The notes below the pieces were generated by a model. It worked only from the letters and a program-made list of their open reading frames with translations. It had not been told where the DNA came from and searched no databases. From assembly GCF_904849725.1 (NCBI RefSeq), contig NC_058519.1:181835703-181899702 (forward strand): DNA of 64,000 bases, in the 5' to 3' direction. Shown here one piece after another: positions 11,381 through 23,272 of this stretch. The DNA is from Hordeum vulgare subsp. vulgare. Lineage: Eukaryota > Streptophyta > Magnoliopsida > Poales > Poaceae. The stretch's first letter is position 1; each line of letters starts with the position of its first letter. Position numbers and translations under genes: made by a program.

Positions 11381-13109
11381 TAGAATCTACGCATAGACAT
11401 AGCTCTGATACCACTATTGGGGAACGTAGTAATAATTCAAAATTTTCCTACATGTCACCAAGATCAATCTAGGAGATGAGAGCAACGAGAGAGAGGAAAT
11501 GCATCTTCATACCCTTAAAGATCACTAAGCGGAAGCGTTGCAAAGAACGCGGTTGACGGAGTCGTACTCACAGCGATTGAAATCACGGAAGATCCGATTC
11601 AAGCGCGGAACGAACGGTGCCTCCGCGTTTAACACACGTACAGCCCGGGGATGTCTCCTCCTTCTTTATCTAGCAAGGGGGGAGGAGAAGTTGTGGGAGA
11701 GATCCGGCAGCACGACGATGTGGTGGCGGCGGAGCTCGTGGTTCTCCGGCAGAGCTTCGCTAAGCACTACGGAGGAGGAGGTGTAGGAGGGGGAGGGCAG
11801 CGCGAGGGGCAAGGGTATTAGCTGTGCCGTAGCCCTCTCACCCCTCATATATTTATAGGCCGAAGGGGAGAGGGTGTCGGCCCCTTAGATGCCTCTAGAG
11901 GGGGGCGGCGGCCAAGGGGGGAGGCTTGCCTCCCAAGTTGGTGGGAGGCGCCCCCACGCCCTAGGGTTCCCAACCCTAGGCACGTTGCGCCCTTGGGGAG
12001 GGTGCACCAGCCCACTAGGGAGCTGGTTCCAACCCATATTCAGCTCATGTGGTCTTCCGGGACAGGTGGCCCCTCCCGGTGGACCCCCGGAACCCTTTCA
12101 GTGGTCTCGATACAATACCGATAAACCGTGAAACCTTTCCGGTGACTAAAACTGGACTTCCCATATATAAATCATCACCTCCAGACTATTCCGGAACTCC
12201 TCGTGACGTCCGGGACCTCATCCGGGACTCCGAACAACTTTTGGTAACCACATACAATTCCCATTACAACTCTAGCATCACCGAACCTTAAGTGTGTAGA
12301 CCCTACGGGTTCAGCAACTATGCAAACATGACCGAGACACCTCTCCGGCCAATAACCAATAGCTGGATCTGGATACCCATATTGGCTCCCACATGTTCCA
12401 CGATGATCTCACCGGACGAACCACGATGTCGGGGATTCAGTCAATCCTGTATACAATTCCCTTTGTCAACTGGTATGTTACTTGTCCAAGATTCATTCGT
12501 CGGTATCCCTATACCTTGTCCAATCTCATTACCGGCATGTCTCTTTAATTGTTTCGTAACACATGATCCCGTGACTAACCCCTTAGTCACATTGAGCTCA
12601 TTATGATGATGTATTACTGAGTGGGCCCAGAGATACCTCTCTGCCACACGGAGTCACAAATCCCAGTCTCGATTCGTACCAACCCAACAAACACTTTCGG
12701 AGATACCTGTAGTGCACCTTTATAGTCACCCAGTTACGTTGTGACATTTTATACACCCAAAGCATTCCTACGGTATCCGGGAGTCGAACAATCTCATGGC
12801 CAAAGGAAATGATACTTGACATTAGAAAATCTCTAGAAGACGAACTACACGATCTTGTGCTATGCTTACGATTTGGTCTTGTCCATCGCAGCATTCTCCT
12901 AATGTCCATGGTGAGGAAGCCATGACCATCTATTGATCAACGAGCCAGCCAACTAGAGGCTCACTAGGGACATGTTGTGGTATGTGTATTCGCACATGTA
13001 TTACAGTTTCCAGTTAATACAATTATAGCATGAACAATAGACAATTATCATGAACAAGGAAATATAATAATAACCATTTTATTATTGAATCTAGGGCATG
13101 TTTCCAACA
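11381..13109 (-). mobile_element. BARE/WIS/Angela-type Copia fragment A1: 5' LTR plus first bases of the internal region
   Basis: On the minus strand the LTR runs from 13109 (TGTTGGAAAC) to 11415 and is followed by the initiator-Met primer site TGGTATCAGAGC (complement of 11402-11413) and only about 20 more internal bases. The rest of the element is gone. The LTR is 1695 bp, close to the 1.78 kb of the A2 and A5 copies. Its last dinucleotide has changed from CA to TA on the coding strand. Its upstream flank is the protease of G0, so A1 had inserted there before the deletion that joined it to element B at 11380/11381. Confidence 0.88.
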
Positions 13110-13993
13110 ATAACTCCCTTGGGCTCGGGCATTTTGAGATTCATGTAGGTATAGTGAGGCACAACATTGAAGCGGGTGAAAGTTGTGCAGTCGAGTAGTG
13201 CATGGTATCCGCTGCGAAAGGGGAGGATGTCAAAGATCAAGTCTTTGATGTGGAATTTGTCGGGTGAGCCGAACACAACCTCTGGTGTTATCGCACCGGA
13301 GCAGTGGGCTTCGACGCCTGGAGTTACTCCTTTAAAGGTAGTGCTACTTGGTTTGATTCTTGATGAGTCTATGCCCATATTTTCCACCGTATCTGAGTAA
13401 ATCAGGTTAAGGCTACTTCCTCCGTCCATAAGGACTCTAGTGAGGTGGTACCTATCTATAATGGGATCTAGGACGAGGGCGTCCGACCCTCCATGATGGA
13501 TACTGGTCGGATGATCATGGGTTATATTTTGGGGATACGGGCTCTACTTCATATACCTCCCGAAGGGCTCGCTTCCTCTCCGTTTTTGGTATGTGAGTGA
13601 CATAAATCATGTTCACGGTTTTTCCCTCAGGAGGGAACTTTTTTTGCCCCTAGTGTTCAGGCCGCGGGGCTCCTCGTCGTCTTCACTTCATGAGCCTCTT
13701 CTCTGTTCCTCGGCGGCTAGCTTGCCGACCTGTTTGAACACACAACAGTTACAATTGGCGTGGGTGGCATGCTTATCTTGGGTGCCATGGATCTGGTAGG
13801 GCTGTTCCACAATTTTATCCAATGGAACCGGTCCGTCCCTGTTCCTTTAAAGGGTTTCTTCCGTTGTCCAGGTTTTGAGCCGCGCAATCTAGCATTTACT
13901 GTTGTGTCGTCGGCGTCACCGTTACGGTGGCGGCGTTTGTTCTTGTTTTTTCTTGGGTTGTCATTTCCGTCCCGAACTTCGGAGGTTCCGAGG
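13110..13993 (-). pseudogene. Gypsy element G0: gag C-terminus and aspartic protease
   Basis: Read on the minus strand from 13993: a basic, Lys/Arg/Asn-rich gag tail, a stretch with three stop codons (about 13550-13750), then a retropepsin. The active-site motif is DGGSS (Asp at 13424-13426) with downstream FGSPD and PFRSGYHALL motifs, as in a common plant Gypsy protease group. It breaks off at 13110 at the A1 LTR. This is the continuation of the gag gene at 62906-64000: removing C1 with one target copy leaves the frame continuous across the junction. Non-functional. Confidence 0.85.
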
Positions 13994-15510
13994 TGTAGGA
14001 TCGAAAGTATGTCTAGAGGGGAGTGATTAGACTACTTGACACGATGATTTTTTTCCTTTTCCCAATTTTAGTTGAGAGGCAGCGTTGGCAGTTATAGCAA
14101 GTCAAGTACACCCTACACATGCAGTTCTAAGAGCGTAGTAGCAGAAAGTAAAACATGCAAGTGTAAAGTAAAGGAGTAAGGTAGGGAGGTCAAACGCATG
14201 AGGTTGACATGGTGATTTTTGGCATGGTTCCGATAGTTGGCGCTATCGTACATCCATGTTAGTGGAGACTTCAACCCACGGAGGGTAATGGCTACAAGAG
14301 TCCATGGAGGGCTCCACCCATAAGGGGTCCATGAAGAAGCGGCCTTGTCTATTCCACCACGGCTTCCGCCCACGAAGGACTAGCCTTACTCACGGTAGAT
14401 CTTCATGAAGTAGGCGATCTACTTGCCCTTACAAACATCTTGGTGCAACTCCACAACACGAAGTAGGAGGCTCCCAAGCGACACCTAACCAATCTAGGAG
14501 GCACCACCCTCCAAAAGGTAATAGATGTGGTAGATCAATGAACTCCTTGCTCTTGTGCTTCTAAAGATAGTCTTCTCAACACAAAATCACTCTCTCACAA
14601 AATATGCATGGGTAGTAGAGATTGATTTGGTGGAAAACAGTTTGAGGAGGCTAGAGATCAAGTTTCAAATGATCGGATTGGAATATCTTGGTCTCAACAC
14701 ATGAGTAGGTGGTTCTCTCTCATAAAACCGATCTAGCAATGAAGTGTGTGTTCCGAGTGCTTCTCCCATGAGTGAGAGGTGGGTGAAGGGGTATATATAG
14801 GCAGCAGACAAAATCTAACCTTTACACCCAAAGTGGCAAACTCGGTGACACCAAAGTCATAAACTCGGTGGTATCGATTCACACAAAGGCAATAACTTTT
14901 GAATCTCAGTGGGACCGATATACACAACTCGGTGCCACTGAAAAGGTGGCTAATAGTTAGATGGCCGAACTCAGGGGCATCGATACTCAAACTCGAAAAT
15001 TCCGTTTTTGTGTACCGAGGCAATAGAAAGTTGGTCACCCTGAACTCGGTAGCACCGATATGGATTTGGTTGCACCGATTTGGTGGGAATGACAAGGGTT
15101 TCTGTGTGAGGTCAAACTAGGTGGGTCCAAAATATGAAAGTTGGTGACACGGAATTTGAGTATGTGGAAATGGACATAATGGTTATGTGGGAAAAATGAC
15201 TGAGTATTTTGGTGGCTAACTTTGAGCACTTTGAGGAATCATTTCATTTTACTACCTCGCCCCCTTTTAATAGTATTGGCTTTCCTATGGACTCAAAAGT
15301 GATTTCTCACAAATATAAAATGAATATTCTTCTAGCTTGAAGCTTGAGCCAATCTGATTACTTTCTTGCATCAAGGGGCATCTCCACATAAGCCTTTAGC
15401 CATAGCATCTTTTGAACTTTTATGAAATATACTTGGCAAACATATTAGTCCAATGATGCATATCTTGTGATTAATTATCAAAACCACCCTAGGGAGCAAT
15501 TGTGCTTTCA
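13994..15510 (-). repeat. 3' LTR of C1
   Basis: On the minus strand it begins TGAAAGCAC at 15510 and ends CGATCCTACA at 13994; 1517 bp against 1494 bp for the other copy. A TATATATA box (near 14793-14800) drives leftward. A group of CGGTGNCACCGA-type short palindromes lies at about 14830-15080. A polypurine tract directly adjoins its start, which identifies it as the 3' copy. Confidence 0.9.
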
Positions 15511-15993
15511 ATCTCCCCCTGTTTGGTAATTGATGACAACATATAGATGAAAGCTTAGACAAAAGATATAATCAATGTTTAGCATCGATGCTTTGAGAAG
15601 TATGTGAAAAGCAAGAGCTCCCCCTAAATTTGTGCATTATTTAAAATTTGCGTTTGAATGCAAATGCACAATCGATTAGGATCATGGGTTACTCTTCCAT
15701 GTTACATACATCTTGGTTGTGCACATACAAGATAAAAATAAATAGTAATGCACATGACACCAACAAGATAAGTGAATGATCATCACATAGATAGCTAAAC
15801 GGATAATAACATAGCATCAACCAAGCAAAGCGTATGATCAAACACATATAGAGGGATAAAGTCATCCAAAACACCAAAGTTTTTTAAAAAAAAGAGAGCA
15901 AATAAATTCAAAAGCTCTCTTGCTCGAAGACTATGATATATACATTTCTCCCCCTCTCGCAACAAGTTGCCAAAAGGTTCAAAAGGTATAGAA
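15511..15993 (-). other. C1 3' untranslated region and polypurine tract
   Basis: Between the end of the C1 second ORF (stop at 15994-15996) and the 3' LTR. The minus strand ends CAGGGGGAGAT directly before TGAAAG. Another GAGAGGGGGAGAA tract lies at about 15949-15961. No gene is seen. Confidence 0.7.
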
Positions 15994-16040
15994 CTACTCG
16001 TCTCTCTGGGTAGCTGATAACGGAGTCGACAGAAGAGCAT
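15994..16040 (-). pseudogene. Last codons of the C1 plant-transposon-protein ORF, separated by G4
   Basis: Across the AGCAT duplication the frame of the ORF at 23273-25288 continues on the minus strand from 16040 and reaches a TAG at 15994-15996. This places the natural C-terminus here and shows that G4 inserted about 15 codons before the end of the gene. Confidence 0.75.
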
Positions 16041-17620
16041 TGATACGTCTCAAATGTATCTATAATTTTTGATGGTTTCACGCTGTTATCTTGTCTTCTT
16101 TGGATGTTTTATGTACCTTTTATATCTTTTTTGGGACTAACTTATTAATTAAGTGCCAAGTGCCAGTTCCTGTTTTTTCTGTGTTTTTGACTCTTTTCAG
16201 ATCTGATTTTGGAACGGAGTCCAAACGGAATAAAACCCCGAAATGATTTTTTCCCGAACGGAACAAGATCAAGGGGCCTTTGGGCCAAGCCAGGTGGGCT
16301 CCAGGGAGCCCACAAGCCCCCACTCCGCCACCAGGGGGAGGCGGCGGTGTCAGGGCTTGTGGCCTCCCTGGCCGCCCCCTGACCTAGATCCTTGGCCTAT
16401 ATATTCCCAAATATTTAGCAAAAAAATCAGGGGAGCCTCGAAAATACTTTTCCTCTGCCGCAAGCTTCCGTTTCCGCGAGATCTCATCTGGAGACCATTC
16501 CTGACGCCCTGTCGGAGGGGACTTTGGAGTTGGAGGGCTTCTACATCATCATCATCGCCCCTCCAATGACTCGTGAGTAGTTCACTTCAGACCTACAGGT
16601 CTGTATTTAGTAGCTAGCTGTCTTTTTCTCTCTCTTGCATCTTCAATACAAAGTTCTCCATGATCTTCATGGAGATCTATCCGACGTAATATTCTTTGGC
16701 GGTGTGTTTGTCGTGATCCGATGAATTGTCGATTAGTGATCAGATTATCTATGATATATATTTGAGTCTTTGCTGATTTCTTATATGCACGATTTGATAT
16801 CCTTGTAAGTCTCTTCGAGTCTTGGGTTTTGTGTGGCAAACTAGATCTATGATTCTTGCAATGGGAGAAGTGCTTGGTTTTGGGTTCTACCATGTGGTGA
16901 CCTTTCCAAGTGACTGTAGGGGTAGCAAGTCACACATCAAGTAGTTGCCATCAAGGGTAAAAAGATGGGGTTTTTATCATTGGTTTGAGATTATCCCTCT
17001 ACATCATGTCATCTTGCTTAAGGCGTTACTCTGTTCTTATGGACTTAATACACTAGATGCATGCTGGATAGCGGTCGACGCGTGGAGTAATAGTAGTAGA
17101 TGCAGAAAGTATCGGTCTACTTGTTTTGGACGTGATATCTATAGATATAATCATTGCATAGATATCGTCACGACTTTGCGTGGTTCTATCAATTGCTCGA
17201 CAGTAATTTGTTCACCCACCGTCTACTTGCTTTCAAGAGAGAAGCCACTAGTAAACACTACGGCCCCCGGGTCTATTCACATCCATCGTTTACATCTCCG
17301 CTTTTACTTTGCTTTGTTACTTTGTTTCTTTCAGTTCTCACTTGGCAAACAATCTATAAGGGATTGACAACCCCTTCATAGCGTTGGGAGCAAGCTTTTG
17401 TGTTTGTCCAGGATCTTGTGATACTCCTCCACCGGATTGATACCTTGGTTCTCAAACTGAGGAAAATACTTTCCATCCTATGCTACATCACCCTTTCCGC
17501 TTCAAGGGAACACCAATGCAAGACTCCAAGGCCACGGGGGAAATGCTTTGCATACTTGCCTAGGAAGTCCCTTAAGGCGTAGCCGCAGCTGAAGGATTCC
17601 TGGTGCCGTCGACACGACTA
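16041..17620 (+). repeat. 5' LTR of G4
   Basis: It starts TGATACGTCTCAAATG. TATA-like TATATAT at 16398-16404. The last bases (GACTA) differ from the 3' copy (GACATCA) by a small deletion. Confidence 0.9.
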
Positions 17621-17624
17621 TTTT

Positions 17625-17686
17625 TGGCGTCGTTGCAAGGGGAAGCACAGTTGACATTAGAAGCATTTCTCGCGCCTTTGCCGGGG
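17625..17686 (+). other. Primer-binding site of G4 with a second PBS-like copy
   Basis: TGGCGTCGTTGCAAGGGG (17625-17642) follows the LTR. A second related segment, TCGCGCCTTTGCCGGGG (17670-17686), begins 45 bases further on and is closer to the primer site of element B. The two look like a local duplication of the primer region. Confidence 0.65.
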
Positions 17687-17896
17687 AGGAGAAATCAAGA
17701 TTTATCCAAGTAGGTCTCACAAACTCTTCTCTTGCATTTACTTTTGTTGCCAATTGCCTCTCGTTTTCCTCTCCCCCACTTCACATCTGCCATTTTCATT
17801 TGCCTTTTTCCTTCGCCGTTCTCTTTTGCTTCTTGCCTTTTTGTCGTTCCCTTTCACCCGCCTGCTCTTAGGTTTGTTCGTGAGAGACCTTTCCTC

Positions 17897-19016
17897 ATGG
17901 CCAAACCAAACTATTTCAAAAAATTGGAGGAGATTGAAACTAATGTCAAAAGTTTCATGTCTTCTCAGTTTGACCAAAATAGTTACTTCCGTAGGGAATT
18001 AAAAGAGCAAAAATCCTTTGAATAAATAGGTTGATGATATGGCCAATGATTTCCTTGCACTTAATTCTCATCTTGTTCACCTTGAAAAATTGGTGGGCCA
18101 AATTTCTGACAAGCAGGCTACCTTAATCAATAAGATGGCAGCTAAACCTGAAATTTGTGATGCAAACCACGAAGATCTTAAACTGCTTGGTGTGTCTCCT
18201 CTTGAATCTTTGTTTTTGCGTGTCAAACCTATTTATGGAGGGGCTGGATATGAATCCACTTTGGTTGAAAAATGCCCTAATGATTCGGAGTCCACCTATC
18301 TTGATGATAAAGGTGTGGAGAATGGAGTAGAAGAAGTCAAAATTTTGGGTAGTAATGAAACTCCCACTTTGGATTTCAAGGAATTCAATTATGATAATTG
18401 CTCCTTGTTTGAATGCATTTCTTTGATGCAATCCGTTGCAAACTCTCCACATGCTTATAGCCAAAGCAAAGACTTTACCGCGCATATCGTAGATGCTATG
18501 ATGAAATCTCTTCAAGAGAAGCTCGAACTAGAAGTCTCTATACCTAGAAAACTTCATGATGAGTGGGAACCTACTATCAAAATCAAGATCAAAGACTATG
18601 AGTGCAATGCTTTGTGTGATTTGGGTGCTAGTGTTTCCGCGATTCCAAAATATTTATGTGATATTCTTGGTTTTCATCAGATTGAAGAGTGTTCTCTTAA
18701 TTTGCATCTTGCGGATTCTACTGTCAAGAAACCCATGGGCAGGATCGATGATGTCCTTATTGTTGCAAATAAGAACTATGTACCCGTGGATTTCATTGTA
18801 CTTGACATAGATTGCAATCCTTCATGTCCCATTATTCTTGGTAGACCTTTCCTAAGGACTATTGGTGCTATCATCGATATGAAGGAAGGGAATACTAGAT
18901 TTCAATTTCCTTTAAAGAAGGGCATGGAGCACTTTCCTAGACATAAAATAAGATTGCCTTATGAATCTATGATAAGGGCTACCTATGGTTTGAGCACCAA
19001 AGATGACTATACGTGA
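17897..19016 (+). pseudogene. G4 gag-linker plus aspartic-protease-like ORF, one frameshift
   Basis: The ATG at 17897 opens a 42-codon frame resembling the linker downstream of the capsid domain in G3. After a stop at 18023-18025 the frame shifts and continues as 325 open codons (18039-19016). This second part carries the acidic spacer, the DEWEP segment and a retropepsin-like domain with CDLGASVSAIP (Asp at 18621) and ILGRPFLRTIGAIID, ending in a TGA at 19014-19016. D-L-G-A-S instead of D-S/T-G-A is usual in Athila-like proteases. The capsid (WFSSLP) domain is absent. The 325-codon part could still be translated; the N-terminal lesion looks like a single small deletion. Confidence 0.82.
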
Positions 19017-21685
19017 TTCCATCACTTTTTGCCTAGCTAAGGGCGTTAAACAAAAGCGCTTGTTGGGAGGCAACCCGACGCATCTATCCTTTTTCTTTCT
19101 ATTTTTTGTTTTCCACACTTTCATAATTCTGTTATGATTGTGTTTTTTTGTTTCTTTTTGCGTTTGTGCCAAGCAAAACCGTTATGATTAGTCTTGGGGA
19201 TGATCGTTTGGTCATGCTGGAAAAGACATAAATTTTCTGCTCACGAAAAGAATTTTCATTTTTGTTCTGTAAGATCTTTTGAGATGATTATTTTTGCTGC
19301 TGATTTCTACGCAAATTCTTCAGACCTTCGTAATTTTGAAGAATTTTTGCAGTACAGAGGTATACGAAATATACAGATTGCTACAGACTGGTCTGCTGTT
19401 AATAGATTCTGTATTTGTTGTGTTGGTTGCTTATTTTGATGAAACTATGGATAGTATCAGGGGGTATTAGCCATGGAAGATTGAAAATACAGTAACCCAA
19501 CATCATCACAAGTAGAATTTAAGTTTGCTACAGTACCTAAGGAAGTGGTGGTTTGCTTTCTTGTACTAATGTTATCACGAGTTTCTGTTTAAGTTTCGTG
19601 TTGTGAAGTTTTCAAGTTTTGGGTGAAGTTCTTATGGACAAAGAGATAAAGAGTGGCAAGAGCTCAAGCTTGGGGATGCCCAAGGCACCCCAAGAGATTC
19701 AATGATGCCGTAAAATCCTATACTTGGGGATGCCCCGGGAAGGCATCCCCTCTCTCGTCTTCAATCCATCGGTAACGTTACTTGGGGCTATATTTTTATT
19801 CACCACATGTTATGTGTTTTTGCTTGGAGCGTCTTGTATCGTAGGAGTATTTTATTTTTTTTGTGTCACAATCATCCTTGCTGCACACCTAGAGAGAGAG
19901 ACATGCACTCACCGTGATTTTGTCGAGCTTCACTTATATCTTTTGGTAGACAATTTAGCTCACATGTGCTTCACTTATATCTTTTGAGCTAGTTACTTTT
20001 GCTCTATGTGCTTCACTTATATATTTTAGAGCACAGCGGTGCGTGGCTTGGTAGTTGATCTATGCTTTGAAAGTAGTCTCAAAAGGGGTAGTTATCCAAA
20101 GGGATATGAAAACTTCCACCTTCATGTGCATTGAATAGTTAGAGAAGTTTGATTCATCTCAATTAGTTTTGAGTTGTGGTTATGGTAATTTTGAAGTCAT
20201 GCTAGTAAGGTGTTGTGGATCTAGAAATACTTGTGTTGAAGTTAGTGATTCCCGTAGCATGCACCTATGGTGAACCGCTATGTGATGAAATCTGAGCATG
20301 ATTAGTATATTGATTGTCATCCTTTGCGTGGCGTCGGGGTCGCGCGATGGTTTATACCTACCAACCCTTCCCCTAGGAGTATGCGTTGAATGCTTTGTTT
20401 CGATTACTAATAAAACTTTTTGCAACAAGTATATGAGTTCTTCATGACTAATGTTGAGTCCATGGTTTAGGTACACTTTCACCTTCCACCATCACTATCT
20501 TCTTAGTGTCGTGCATCTTTCGCCGGTGCACAAAACCCACCATTAGCCTCCCTCAAAACAGCCACCATACCTACCTACTATGGCTTTTTCAAAGTCATTC
20601 TGAGATATATTGCCATGCAACTACCACCATGACATGTGCCACCACGTCTACATTGCCATTGCATGATCGTAAGATAGCTAGCATGATGTTTCCATTGATG
20701 TCTATGCCATGCTAGATCATTGCCATGGTACACTACCGAAGGCATTCCATATAGAGTCATAGTTGCTCTAAGTTTTGAGTTGAAAGTGTGATGATCATCA
20801 TTAATGGAGCATTGTCCCATGTGAGGAAATAAAAGAGGCCAAAGAAGCCCACCAAAAAAAAAGAGGCCAAAGAGCCCACCAAAAAAATGAGAGAAAAAGA
20901 GAGAAGGGACAATGCTACTACGTTTTCCACACTTGTGCATATTAAGCACCATGATCTTCATGATCGAGAGTCTCTCGTTTTGTCACCATCATATAGCTAG
21001 TGGGAAATTTTTATTATATAACTTGGCTTGTATATTCCAATGATAGGCTTCCTCAAAATTGCCTTAGGTCTTCGTGAGCAAGCAAGTTGGATGCACACCC
21101 ACTAGTTTTCTTTAAGAGCTTTCACATACTCGTAGCTCTAGTGCATCATTTGTATGGCAATCCCTACTCATTCACATTGGTATCTATTGATGAGCATCTC
21201 CACAGCTCATTGATATGCCTAGTTAATGTGACTATCTTCTCCTTTTTGTCTTGCAACCTCTACCACACTCCACACCATCTATAGTGCTATAACCATGTCT
21301 CATGCTCATGTATTCCGTGAGAGTTGAAAAGGTTTGAGAAAGTAAAGGTGTGAAACAATTACTTGGCCAATACCGGGGTTGTGCATGATTTAAATTCGTT
21401 GTGCAATGATGATAGAGCATAGCCAGACTATATGATTTTGTAGGGATAACTTTCTTTTGGCCTTGTTATTTTGAAAGTTCATGATTACCTTGCTAGTTTG
21501 CTTGAATTATTATTGTTTCCACGTCAATAGCAAACTATTGTTTTGAATCTAATGGATCTGAACATTCACGTCACATAAGAGGAATTACAAAGGACACCTA
21601 TGCTAGGTAGCATGAAAGCATCAAAAATTCATTCTTTATCACTTCCCTACTCGAGGACGAGCAGGAGTTAAGCTTGGGGATGCTT
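19017..21685 (+). other. Non-coding 3' region of G4
   Basis: No supported gene. It contains the post-stop motif, an internal polypurine-like CAAGCTTGGGGATGCC (19665-19680), a hairpin GGGGATGCC/GGCATCCCC (19726-19750), three CTTCACTTATAT repeats (19928-20030), an 11-bp inverted repeat AGCATTGTCCC (20808-20818) with GGGACAATGCT (20906-20916) around an A-rich loop, and the terminal polypurine tract AAGCTTGGGGATGCT at 21671-21685. Confidence 0.75.
19031..19078 (+). promoter_or_regulatory. Conserved post-stop stem-loop motif of G4
   Basis: It lies 14 bases after the stop: GCCTAGCTAAGGGCG, spacer, then GCGCTTGTTGGGAGGCAACCC. TGGG (19064-19067) pairs with CCCG/CCC. Same position and order as in B and G3. 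Confidence 0.65.
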
Positions 21686-23267
21686 GATACGTCTCAAACG
21701 TATCTATAATTTTTGATGGTTTCACGCTGTTATCTTGTCTTCTTTGGATGTTTTATGTACCTTTTTATATCTTTTTTGGGACTAACTTATTAATTCAGTG
21801 CCAAGTGCGAGTTCCTGTTTTTTCTGTGTTTTTGACTCTTTTCAGATCTAATTTTGGAACGGAGTCCAAACGGAATAAAAAACCCGAAATGATTTTTTCC
21901 CGAACGGAACAAGATCAGGGGGCCTTTGGGCCAAGCTAGGTGGGCTCCAGGGAGCCCACAAGCCCCCACTCCGCCACCAGGGGAGGCGGCGGTGTCAGGG
22001 CTTGTGGCCTCCCTGGCCGCCCCCTGACCTAGATCCTCAGCCTATATATTCCCAAATATTCAGCAAAAAATCAGGGGAGCCTCGAAAATACTTTTCCGCC
22101 GCCGCAAGCTTCCGTTTCCGCGAGATCTCATCTGGAGACCCTTCCCGGCAACCTGCCGGAGAGGACTTTTGAGTTGGAGGGCTTCTTCATCATCATCATC
22201 GCCCCTCCAATGACTCGTGAGTAGTTCACTTCAAACCTACATGTCTGTAGTTAGTAGCTAGATGGCTTTTTCTCTCTCTTAGATCTTCAATACAAAGTTC
22301 TCCATGATCTTCATGGAGATCTATCTGATGTAATCTTCTTTGGCGGTGTGTTTGTCGAGATCCGATGAATTGTGGATTTGTGATCAGATTATCTATGATA
22401 TATATTTGAGTCTTTGCTGATTTCTTATATGCATGATTTGATATCCTTGTAAGTCTCTTCGAGTCTTGGGTTTTGTTTGGCCAACTATATCTATGATTCT
22501 TGCAATGGGAGAAGTGCTTGGTTTTGGGTTCTACCATGTGGTGACCTTTCCTAGTGACAGTAGGGGCAGCAAGACACACATCAAGTAGTTGCCATCAAGG
22601 GTAAAAAGATGGGGTTTTTATCATCGGTTTGAGATTATCCCTCTACATCATGTCATCTTGCTTAAGGCGTTACTCTGTTCTTATGGACTTAATACACTAG
22701 ATGCATGCTGGATAGCGGTCGACGTGTGGAGTAATAGTAGTAGATGCACAAAGCATCGGTCTACTTGTTTTGGACGTGATGCCTATAGATATAATCATTG
22801 CATAGATATCGTCACGACTTTGCGCGGTTCTATCAATTGCTCGACAGTAATTTTTTCACCCACCGTCTACTTGCTTTCATGAGAGAAGCCACTAGTAAAC
22901 ACTACGGCCCCCGGGTCTATTCACATCCATCGTTTACATCTCCGCTTTTACTTTGCTTTGTTACTTTGTTGCTGTCAATTCTCACTTGGCAAACAATCTA
23001 TAAGGGATTGACAACCCCTTTATAGCGTTGGGAGCAAGCTTTTGTGTTTGTGCAGGATCTTGTGATACTCCTCCACCGGATTAATACCTTGGTTCTCAAA
23101 ATGAGGGAAATACTTTCCATCGCTGTGCTACATCACCCTTTCCGCTTCAAGGGAACACCAACGCAAGGCTCCAAGGCCACGGGGGAAATCCTTTGTATAC
23201 TTTCCTAGGAAGTCCCTTAAGGCATAGCCGCAGCTAAAGGATTCCTGGTGTCGTCGACACGACATCA
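21686..23267 (+). repeat. 3' LTR of G4
   Basis: It starts TGATACGTCTCAAACG after the polypurine tract and ends GACATCA directly before AGCAT. TATATAT at 22043-22049. Confidence 0.9.
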
Positions 23268-23272
23268 AGCAT

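Larger units (their letters stand above)
16041..23267 (+). mobile_element. Athila-like Gypsy element G4, protease-only type, complete with LTRs and perfect target duplication
   Basis: 5' LTR 16041-17620, primer site 17625, ORFs 17897-19016, non-coding 3' region, polypurine tract and 3' LTR 21686-23267. It is flanked by AGCAT at 16036-16040 and 23268-23272. The LTRs are almost equal in length (1580 and 1582) and differ at only about 2-3% over the first 300 bases by eye, so this is one of the younger insertions. Compared with G3 it lacks the capsid-type gag domain; it has no pol. It must have been packaged and reverse-transcribed with proteins from another element. Confidence 0.9.

Noticed and set aside
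16582..16893. Minus-strand frames of about 100 codons in the G4 LTRs (also 22226-22579)
   Set aside because: Antisense to the LTR leader, present only because both LTR copies share the sequence; no domain.
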